A stretch of DNA of 6,761 nt. Origin: an uncultured Microcoleaceae cyanobacterium. Its GTDB lineage: Bacteria; Cyanobacteriota; Cyanobacteriia; Cyanobacteriales; Microcoleaceae. The notes under the pieces were generated by a model. That model ran no database searches, had not been told where the DNA came from, and worked only from the letters and a program-made list of their open reading frames with translations. A program made the translations under genes and the position numbers. The DNA lies in the NCBI GenBank assembly GCA_938083405.1, contig CALKCV010000390.1, positions 1 to 6,761 of the forward strand. Direction: 5' to 3'. Positions 1 to 5,323 of this stretch are shown in pieces; the first letter of the stretch is position 1, and the number at the start of each line of letters is the position of its first letter.

Positions 1-924
1 GAAACGAAAGATGACATCTTCTAGATTCGCTCCTTGCAAGTTAGCCTTTGTTAAGTTAACATACTTCAAATTAGCTCCTTGCAAGTTAGCTCCCTTTAAA
101 TTAGCATTTTTCAAATCTGACCCTTCCAAATCCGATAGCTCTAAATTTGCACCACTGAAGTCGATATTACTCAGGTTAAGACCGCTCAATTTTGTTCCTT
201 CTAAGTTAGTGTTGCTCAAATTGACTCCTGGTGCAATCAAAATAGCATCGTTAGCAATCTCGCCAGATAAACCTGTTTCATTTGTGTATAAAGCTTGGCA
301 AAACACTGTTTCCCTTAAGTTGGCATTATCCAATCTAGAACAAATCAAATTAGTTTTACTTAAGTTCGCCCCACTGAAATTGATGCTATTTTCAGCCGCT
401 ACGTTTAGGTAGGCTCCTGTTAAGTCCGATCCTTGAAAGTCAGCCATGCAAACGTAAAATTCAGAAAGAATCGCTTCCTTAAGATCGGCTTCACTCAAAT
501 CAACACTAGCCTCATCGGTTCCACATTGACTGAAGTAAGCACCAGTGAGGTTAGCTTTTGTGAAAATTGTCTCGTCTAAAAGGCATTCAAACAATTGAAG
601 TTTACTCAGATTAGCTTCTGTTAGGTTAGCACCTCTCATCCAGCCTGCAATGATACTACCGCTGAGGTTAGCTTTTATTAAGTAAGTGTTAATCAATTTG
701 ACACTTTCTAGGTTAGTCTCTACTAAACTTGCTTCTGTCAAGCAAGAGTGACTTAGGTTTATTCGCCGACACTTGGCTTTATTTAAGTTAGCCCCAGTTA
801 AATTGGCATGGCTGAAATCGGCATATTGAAGATCGGCTCCTTCTAAATCGATGTTACTCAAGTCAAGCCCAGTAAAATCGCGTTCTCCGGCATCGTAGCG
901 TTGGAGCAATTCTTCTGCGTTCAT
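1..924 (-). CDS. Pentapeptide-repeat protein (3' end beyond window)
   Basis: Reading the minus strand from ATG at 924 gives 308 codons without a stop, so the C-terminus lies outside the window. The protein starts MNAEELLQRYDAGERDF, a leader common on cyanobacterial pentapeptide proteins. From about residue 18 it is built of five-residue units A(D/N)LXX, for example the GANLNKA, EADLKEA and GANLQGANL stretches. Such units are known to fold as a right-handed quadrilateral beta-helix. Repeats are regular at residues 18-50 and 233-305 and looser between. A non-repeat insert at about 211-234 (TNETGLSGEIANDAILIAPG) interrupts the coil. No signal peptide or membrane segment is visible, so it is probably cytoplasmic. 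No strong Shine-Dalgarno precedes the ATG. The family call is firm. The role is unknown: members include scaffolds and DNA-mimic gyrase protectors, and nothing here chooses between them. Confidence 0.93.
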   Translation of the reverse strand, partial: MNAEELLQRYDAGERDFTGLDLSNIDLEGADLQYADFSHANLTGANLNKAKCRRINLSHSCLTEASLVETNLESVKLINTYLIKANLSGSIIAGWMRGANLTEANLSKLQLFECLLDETIFTKANLTGAYFSQCGTDEASVDLSEADLKEAILSEFYVCMADFQGSDLTGAYLNVAAENSINFSGANLSKTNLICSRLDNANLRETVFCQALYTNETGLSGEIANDAILIAPGVNLSNTNLEGTKLSGLNLSNIDFSGANLELSDLEGSDLKNANLKGANLQGANLKYVNLTKANLQGANLEDVIFRF

Positions 925-956
925 AGATGTTTGTCCAATATCGTTTTTAACCCACA

Positions 957-986
957 ATTATAACGCGAATCTATCCAACGCCTCAA
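957..986 (-). promoter_or_regulatory. Sigma-70-type promoter for the pentapeptide gene
   Basis: On the minus strand TTGAGG (986-981) is followed after 18 bp by a perfect TATAAT (962-957). Transcription would begin near 950, giving a leader of about 26 nt before the ATG at 924. It lies in the 181-bp gap downstream of the hybrid sensor gene, so the pentapeptide gene can be expressed on its own. The -10 box matches consensus exactly and the -35 box matches 4 of 6. Confidence 0.6.
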
Positions 987-1004
987 GAAATTTTTTCCCT
1001 GTTT

Positions 1005-1012
1005 GCGATCGC
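1005..1012. repeat. HIP1 octamer GCGATCGC
   Basis: Perfect 8-bp palindrome in the gap between the two minus-strand genes, just upstream of the pentapeptide promoter. HIP1 is highly over-represented in many cyanobacterial genomes. Three further copies lie inside the hybrid sensor gene (1359, 1886, 3663) and one upstream of it (4686). Confidence 0.9.
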
Positions 1013-1105
1013 TCCCAAACAAACTTCCAACTATAGGATGCGTTTGCCCTATCCATCGCCCCAACAAATCCACCATCAAATCCGCCCCCACTCAAAAACC
1101 ATTCC

Positions 1106-4100
1106 CTACTTCTGAGTAAAAGTCCAGACCCCGTTCCAATTTTCCGGCATTCCTTCTGCTATTAAATATTGAATCCTTTCCACATAAAGTTTCGCAGTTT
1201 TATCCTCAACATTCGCCGCCAATACCTTCTCAAAATAAGACTGCGCCGCCACCAACTCTCCCAAACGATAATACTCCAATCCCAACTCAAAATCTGCCAA
1301 AGTTTTTAACTTTAAATCCCGCAATTCTTCAGTTTCTCCATCCAGCACTTCATAAACAGCGATCGCCTCATTTCTTCCCTTAACAATTACCCTATCTAAA
1401 AACCGAAAATGGTATTTATCTGGTTCCTTCAATCCCTGAAAAGCCAATTCGGAAATCAAAATAGAAACCCCATAAAACTTAGTCAAACCTTCCAAACGCG
1501 CCGTTAAATTCACGTTATCGGAAAGCGCGTCTCCACCCATCCGACGGTCTTCTCCCACAATACCCACCATCATATTACCCAAATGAATCCCAATTCCCAC
1601 CTTAATCGGAAGCGAATTTTCCGCTTCTAAAACTCGATTGTATTCCCGCAACTTCTTCAATTTACCGACAGCAGCTTCCACCGCATCATCCACACTCTCG
1701 GGAAATACCGCCATAATTCCATCTCCCAAAAACTTAATAATTAAACCGTGACGACCGCGTATTTCTGGAGAAACAATTTGTAAATAATTATTAACAAAAG
1801 CAAATATTTCCTGGGGAGTCATTTTCTCGGAACGAGAAGTAAAAGAGCGAATATCCGAAAAGAAAATAGCCATTTCCTTACTCGCGCGATCGCCTAATTT
1901 AACATCCAAAATACTCTCCTTATCCAGCAACTTCAAATAATCTTCCGGCACAAAACGCCCGTAAGCATTAGTAATCTTAGAAAGCTTAATATGAGTCTTA
2001 ATCCGAGTTAACAACTCGTCCTTAGCAAAAGGTTTAGTCAAATAGTCGTTAGCGCCAAACTCAAAACCCGCAACCAAATCTGCCACCTGGTTTTTCGCAG
2101 TCAACATCAAAATCGGCAAATGTTCCGCCGGATGCCTTTCCCGGACCTTAGCGCAAACCTCGTAACCAGACATATTCGGCATCATCACATCCAATAAAAT
2201 CAAATCGAAATCTGCCTCTCCATCCAAAGCACTTAAAGCTTCCCTACCGTTCGATGCCTGGGTCACTTTATAATTATTTGCCTTCAAATAGTTGTTCAAA
2301 ACCTGAATGTTAACCGGTTCGTCATCCACGATCAAAATATGAAAATCGCCATCAGCAGAATTATCCACCAACGCCCCATCTACCGAAACTTCCATCTCCC
2401 CCTCCAGATAGCGAACAGCGCTAACCGCCATATTCTCGGCGTTATCCGCCACTGGTTCGGAAGAAATAGATAGAGCAAACATAAACCTCGAACCCACCCC
2501 CGGAGTAGATCGAACCCAGATATTGCCGCCGTGGAGTTCCACCAACTGCTTAGTAACGGCCAATCCCAAACCCGTACCGCCGTATTTTCTCGCAGTGGAA
2601 CCTTCCCCTTGCTCGAAAGATTCAAAAATCCGGTCTAATTTGTCTTCTGGGATGCCGATGCCGGTGTCGCAAACGGCGATCTCGATATGCTTCCATTTAT
2701 CCCTGTTTGCTGTCGAACAATCTTCCTCAACCCCCTCGCAGACTACCCCCGCCGAAATTTCTACGGTGCCCGACTCGGTAAACTTGATGGCATTTCCTAT
2801 AAGGTTGTAGAGAATCTGTTGCAGGCGGTTTTCGTCCGCGCGGACGGGGGGTAAGTCTGGAGGCACCGCATTGACTAATTCTATATTCTTATTTTTCGCC
2901 AATACTCGAACCAAAGTTACTACCACTTCCACCACGCCTCGCAAATCCACCGCTTTCGCCTGCAACTCTAAATTGTGATGTCTGATTTTGGAAAAATCGA
3001 GAATATCGTTAACCAGATTGGAAAGACGGCGGGCGCTGGAAACTATCGTCGCCAGATTGCTGCGGGTAGAGGGTTCTAAGTCTTTCGATCCTTCCAACAC
3101 GAACTCGCCAATACCGATGATGCCGTTGAGGGGGGTTCGCAACTCGTGGGAGGTGTTGGCGAGGAATTCGTCTTTGAGGCGATCGAATTCTTTTAGCTGT
3201 TCGTTTTGCCCTTCTAGGGTTTGGAAGGAGTTTTTTAGCTCGCTTGCCATGCGATCGAAGGACTCTGCCAGTTCCCCCACTTCGTCCCCTCGCCGAAGTT
3301 CTACGGTTTTCTCCCAATTGCCTTCGGCGATTTCTTTGGCGGCTGCATTGAGTTGCAATATCGGTTTGGTAATCCAGCGCGCGGTGATAATTCCCACTCC
3401 CGTCGCTACCAGCAAAGCGGCAAGACTTAATAAAATCGTGCTGCGAGTGTTGGCATCGATTTGGGCCATGAAGTCTTTTTCTGGCATTACTACTACTGTT
3501 AACCAATCGATGCCCCGTCCGTCGCTTAGGGGCATGACTCTGGCGTAGTGCCACTTTCCTTTTATAGGAAAATGAAGTTTTTCGCTTTGCTGGATGCTTG
3601 CTAAATTGCCGAAGCGTTCTTGTAAATGTTGGGCGGTGGCGCTGACGGTGCGATTTTCGGCAGCGATCGCCGGCAGGCGAGCTATTTTTCTACTTTTCCC
3701 CTCCCCACTAATAATAAACGGTTCGGCAATACGCGAACTAACCACCAAATCCCCCGATCGCTCCATAATAAAACTCTGACCGTTAGGACTGATGTACAAG
3801 TCTGTGAGGAAACCAGCGATCCGCATCACCGTCATGTTGATGCACAAAACTCCCCTGAAATTTCCCGTCGAATCAAAAACCGGTCTGACTGCGGACATAC
3901 CCACGGAAGTATTTTGGCGGGAAAAAAATGGATAAATCGGACTCCAAGTCGGTTTTTGTGCTTCTTTGGCAGCTTTGTACCAGGGACGGGTGCGAGGGTC
4001 GTACTCCTTAGCTTTTAAGAGCTTTTGGCGTTGGCCTCCATCGTCGAGGAGGAAAACTTCCCGTATTGGTTCGGTGGCAGCGGTGCGAATTTTGAGATGA

Positions 4101-4513
4101 AACTCATCATTTTCTCTGTGTTCGACACCGACGAATTCTCCTGCCTCGTTACCGAAAGAAAGATAACTCTCTAAATCTCCTTCTTTCACCACTTGCCAAA
4201 AGTACCGTCGCAGGGCTTCAAAATCATCTAGCTTTAAATTGTCACTTTCTACAGCATCGTGAGTGACTCTCAGCACGTTATGAGATTTATCCAGATAGCC
4301 GACAACGTGTTGTTCGATGCGAGTACCGATTTCGTCGGTTAACTGGTTCGCCATATTATCGACGCTTTGGCGTCCGTTGCGGAAGGAAAGGTATCCCACC
4401 AAACCCACTGCCCCGACGATTTGGAGGACAAAGGGGACCACGAGGACGGTTCTCAAGGGAATTTTCGCAAACATTTTGGCTGGGTTGGGGGAAAAGGATT
4501 TAATTAACATCAT
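1106..4513 (-). CDS. Hybrid Cache-HAMP histidine kinase-receiver-adenylate cyclase
   Basis: An 1135-residue membrane sensor joining a two-component relay to a class III cyclase. In order: TM1 about 22-44; extracytoplasmic dCache-type domain about 46-350 with YDPRTRPWY at 171-179; TM2 about 358-378; HAMP 379-432; HisKA with SHELRTP and phospho-His456; HATPase with N-box Asn574, DTGIGI 616-621 and GGTGLGL 645-651; receiver with Asp730/Asp731, phospho-acceptor Asp775, Thr805 and Lys827; linker RFVPEDYL 853-860; cyclase with metal Asp887 and Asp931, Lys927 and Asp995 at the adenine-selecting positions, and Asn1002/Arg1006 for the transition state; TPR-like tail about 1063-1115. All catalytic residues are present, so both kinase and cyclase should be active, making cAMP. 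The architecture is related to cyanobacterial CyaC-type enzymes but has a Cache sensor. The first ATG (4513) was taken; Met2 directly follows and Met14 is possible, and none has a clear Shine-Dalgarno. It ends in TAG. Confidence 0.95.
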   Translation of the reverse strand: MMLIKSFSPNPAKMFAKIPLRTVLVVPFVLQIVGAVGLVGYLSFRNGRQSVDNMANQLTDEIGTRIEQHVVGYLDKSHNVLRVTHDAVESDNLKLDDFEALRRYFWQVVKEGDLESYLSFGNEAGEFVGVEHRENDEFHLKIRTAATEPIREVFLLDDGGQRQKLLKAKEYDPRTRPWYKAAKEAQKPTWSPIYPFFSRQNTSVGMSAVRPVFDSTGNFRGVLCINMTVMRIAGFLTDLYISPNGQSFIMERSGDLVVSSRIAEPFIISGEGKSRKIARLPAIAAENRTVSATAQHLQERFGNLASIQQSEKLHFPIKGKWHYARVMPLSDGRGIDWLTVVVMPEKDFMAQIDANTRSTILLSLAALLVATGVGIITARWITKPILQLNAAAKEIAEGNWEKTVELRRGDEVGELAESFDRMASELKNSFQTLEGQNEQLKEFDRLKDEFLANTSHELRTPLNGIIGIGEFVLEGSKDLEPSTRSNLATIVSSARRLSNLVNDILDFSKIRHHNLELQAKAVDLRGVVEVVVTLVRVLAKNKNIELVNAVPPDLPPVRADENRLQQILYNLIGNAIKFTESGTVEISAGVVCEGVEEDCSTANRDKWKHIEIAVCDTGIGIPEDKLDRIFESFEQGEGSTARKYGGTGLGLAVTKQLVELHGGNIWVRSTPGVGSRFMFALSISSEPVADNAENMAVSAVRYLEGEMEVSVDGALVDNSADGDFHILIVDDEPVNIQVLNNYLKANNYKVTQASNGREALSALDGEADFDLILLDVMMPNMSGYEVCAKVRERHPAEHLPILMLTAKNQVADLVAGFEFGANDYLTKPFAKDELLTRIKTHIKLSKITNAYGRFVPEDYLKLLDKESILDVKLGDRASKEMAIFFSDIRSFTSRSEKMTPQEIFAFVNNYLQIVSPEIRGRHGLIIKFLGDGIMAVFPESVDDAVEAAVGKLKKLREYNRVLEAENSLPIKVGIGIHLGNMMVGIVGEDRRMGGDALSDNVNLTARLEGLTKFYGVSILISELAFQGLKEPDKYHFRFLDRVIVKGRNEAIAVYEVLDGETEELRDLKLKTLADFELGLEYYRLGELVAAQSYFEKVLAANVEDKTAKLYVERIQYLIAEGMPENWNGVWTFTQK

Positions 4514-4525
4514 AGCTATTTAAGT

Positions 4526-4559
4526 AATTAACAATTAACAATTAACAATTAACAATTAA
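4526..4559. repeat. Heptamer tandem repeat (AATTAAC) x4.9
   Basis: Four perfect AATTAAC units (4526-4553) followed by a partial AATTAA. It starts 12 bp upstream of the sensor start codon, so it should lie in that gene's leader or core promoter. Short heptamer tandem repeats between genes are a known cyanobacterial feature (STRR class). Copy number may vary between strains. Confidence 0.9.
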
Positions 4560-4599
4560 GTACCCACGCGCAGTTAAGGGTCAATTGCCATTAAGGCAG

Positions 4600-4613
4600 G
4601 CCGGGGGCCCGGC
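4600..4613. repeat. GC-rich hairpin
   Basis: GCCGGG (4600-4605) and CCCGGC (4608-4613) are perfect inverted arms around GG. The flanks AAG and CTT could extend the pairing imperfectly. There is no T tract on either side, so an intrinsic terminator is unlikely. It lies about 90 bp upstream of the sensor start. Function unknown. Confidence 0.5.
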
Positions 4614-4685
4614 TTAGATGTTTTAACATATCTCTAGGATTTGGGCGGGCGATCGGTTTGTTTTTGGTAAAACTTTACATAACTG

Positions 4686-4693
4686 GCGATCGC
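4686..4693. repeat. HIP1 octamer GCGATCGC
   Basis: Perfect HIP1 palindrome upstream of the sensor gene, flanked by AT-rich sequence. It supports a cyanobacterial origin and has no assigned regulatory role here. Confidence 0.9.
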
Positions 4694-4739
4694 TCTTTTT
4701 TAATTGCTCAAAAATTACCTTAATTTTGGCATTTTACTC

Positions 4740-4766
4740 TTGACAAACAACTTAATTTATGATAAT
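4740..4766 (+). promoter_or_regulatory. Possible plus-strand promoter
   Basis: A perfect TTGACA (4740-4745) is followed by GATAAT (4761-4766, 5 of 6 matches) after 15 bp, or by TAATAA (4763-4768) after 17 bp. The first spacing is short and the second -10 is weak. A transcript from here would run into the 33-bp palindrome and the REP-like hairpins before the NTPase gene about 550 bp downstream. Confidence 0.3.
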
Positions 4767-4804
4767 AAAATTAGCGATTGCGCTTCTTTCCTTCTCCGTA
4801 ACCC

Positions 4805-4837
4805 AGAAACCGGGTTTTTTAAAAAAACCCGGTTTCT
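4805..4837. repeat. 33-bp palindrome, 16-bp arms
   Basis: AGAAACCGGGTTTTTT (4805-4820) is repeated exactly inverted at 4822-4837 with one central A. It resembles the AGAAACCGGGTTT-type dispersed repeats I recall from filamentous cyanobacteria. The T run is inside the stem and none follows it, so it is not a standard terminator. It abuts the first REP-like element, with CA at 4838-4839 between them. Read through, it encodes a spurious NPETGFFKKTRFLS peptide. Confidence 0.85.
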
Positions 4838-4839
4838 CA

Positions 4840-4924
4840 GTAGGGTGCGCACCGCGCACCAAGAGAGTTTAGTTGTGCTACAAAGCATTGGGCAACAATA
4901 AAGTTTAGTGTCGGTGCGCGGTGC
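4840..4924 (+). repeat. Truncated REPIN-like element A
   Basis: Begins with GTAG (4840-4843) and a hairpin GGTGCGC-ACC-GCGCACC (4844-4860), followed by a spacer and 12 bp (4913-4924) of the inverted end. The last 9 bp of the expected right end are replaced by unrelated sequence. Positions 4839-4919 match 5031-5111 at 79 of 81 bases. This copy has one 41-bp spacer unit (4879-4919), whereas the intact element downstream has two. Confidence 0.85.
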
Positions 4925-4940
4925 TGCTGGGCCCGACCGC

Positions 4941-4958
4941 GCGAGCAGGGATGCTCGC
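4941..4958. repeat. Hairpin with GNRA-type loop
   Basis: GCGAGCA (4941-4947) and TGCTCGC (4952-4958) pair perfectly around GGGA, which would form a GNRA tetraloop in plus-strand RNA. It sits between truncated element A and single REP C and may be part of another dispersed repeat family. No T tract follows. Confidence 0.65.
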
Positions 4959-4997
4959 ACTAGCAAAATTACCCACCAATTAAAGCTAGACGCGCTA

Positions 4998-5018
4998 GTA
5001 GGGTGCGCATCGCGCACC
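4998..5018 (+). repeat. Single REP-like hairpin C
   Basis: GTAG (4998-5001) followed by GGTGCGC-ATC-GCGCACC (5002-5018). The only difference from the other copies over 21 bp is C to T in the 3-nt loop, so the stem is intact. It is followed by AAGAG as in copies A and B, then by an AGT trinucleotide run (5022-5033) leading into element B. Confidence 0.8.
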
Positions 5019-5031
5019 AAGAGTAGTAGTA

Positions 5032-5166
5032 GTAGGGTGCGCACCGCGCACCAAGAGAGTTTAGTTGTGCTACAAAGCATTGGGCAACAACAAAGTTTAG
5101 TGCCGGTGCGCTACAAAGCATTGGGCAACAACAAAGTTTAGTGGCGGTGCGCGGTGCGCACCCTAC
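5032..5166 (+). repeat. Intact REPIN/MITE-like element B (135 bp)
   Basis: The two ends, 5032-5052 and 5146-5166, are perfect 21-bp inverted repeats. Each consists of GTAG (or CTAC on the right) plus a self-pairing hairpin with 7-bp stem and 3-nt loop. This matches the known layout of REPINs: two REP sequences in inverted orientation around a spacer. In that system the REPs are recognised by a RAYT-type Y1 transposase acting in trans. No protein is encoded. AGAGTA occurs at 5020-5025 and 5167-5172, but the left copy is separated from the end by a GTA run, so it is not a clear target duplication. Confidence 0.8.
5071..5152. repeat. 41-bp tandem duplication inside element B
   Basis: 5071-5111 and 5112-5152 are adjacent copies differing at one base (C5103 versus G5144). 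A third, single copy lies at 4879-4919 in element A. Each unit begins TACAAAGCATTGGG and ends in GGTGCGC, half of the inverted REP. The duplication therefore explains why B is 41 bp longer than a complete A would be. Confidence 0.92.
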
Positions 5167-5307
5167 AGAGTAAAATTGTCGAATTGGCGGGCGATCGGAC
5201 CGACAAGCTATTGCTGAGGTATAAAAAAGTAAAGTAGGGGTATAAAGACCGTTGCGGGACTCCCAAATCGATGCCATAGTAGATTTAACAAGGGAAAAAA
5301 CCATAGT

Positions 5308-5314
5308 AGAGGAG
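5308..5314 (+). promoter_or_regulatory. Ribosome binding site deciding the NTPase start
   Basis: AGAGGAG lies 9 nt before ATG 5324. The frame is open further upstream to a TTG at 5252, but that codon has no Shine-Dalgarno, so the ATG is preferred. Confidence 0.75.
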
Positions 5315-5323
5315 TATAATTTT

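Larger units (their letters stand above)
4514..5323. other. 810-bp divergent intergenic region, repeat island
   Basis: Gap between the minus-strand sensor gene and the plus-strand NTPase gene. It contains a heptamer tandem repeat, a GC hairpin, a HIP1 site, a possible promoter, a 33-bp palindrome, and REP-like hairpins singly and as an inverted pair. Open frames here translate the repeats themselves and are not considered genes. For the sensor gene, a minus-strand TTGACC (4584-4579) might be a -35 box but lacks a good -10 partner. For the NTPase gene, TATAAA occurs at 5220-5225 and 5241-5246 without a matching -35 box. A 13-bp direct repeat (GGCGGGCGATCGG, 4644-4656 and 5186-5198) brackets the repeat cluster. 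Confidence 0.85.

Noticed and set aside
11..412. Plus-strand 133-codon frame rich in FKLAP/CKLA repeats
   Set aside because: It is the antisense of the pentapeptide gene; its periodicity mirrors the five-codon repeats on the minus strand.
1031..1058. Decayed REP-like hairpin (ATAG then GGAT...ATCC)
   Set aside because: Only four bases pair cleanly and the leading tetranucleotide is not GTAG, so the similarity to the REP family is too weak.
2380..4523. Several 60-190 codon frames on both strands within and at the edge of the sensor gene (for example 2988-3548 plus and 3009-3554 minus)
   Set aside because: They overlap the intact sensor frame, have no recognisable domain and show low-complexity Ser/Arg-rich composition typical of out-of-frame reading.
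4805..4837. Rho-independent terminator
   Set aside because: The stem is strong but no T tract follows on either strand; the T run is inside the stem.
4839..5166. CRISPR array
   Set aside because: The 41-bp units are directly adjacent without unique spacers, and the other copies are separated by irregular, partly repeated DNA. No cas gene is present.
5020..5172. AGAGTA as a target-site duplication of element B
   Set aside because: The left copy is separated from the element end by a GTA trinucleotide run, so the two copies are not both adjacent to the ends.
5315..5320. Perfect TATAAT as a -10 box
   Set aside because: It lies between the ribosome binding site and the ATG, so transcripts from it would start after the start codon, and no -35 box is placed correctly.
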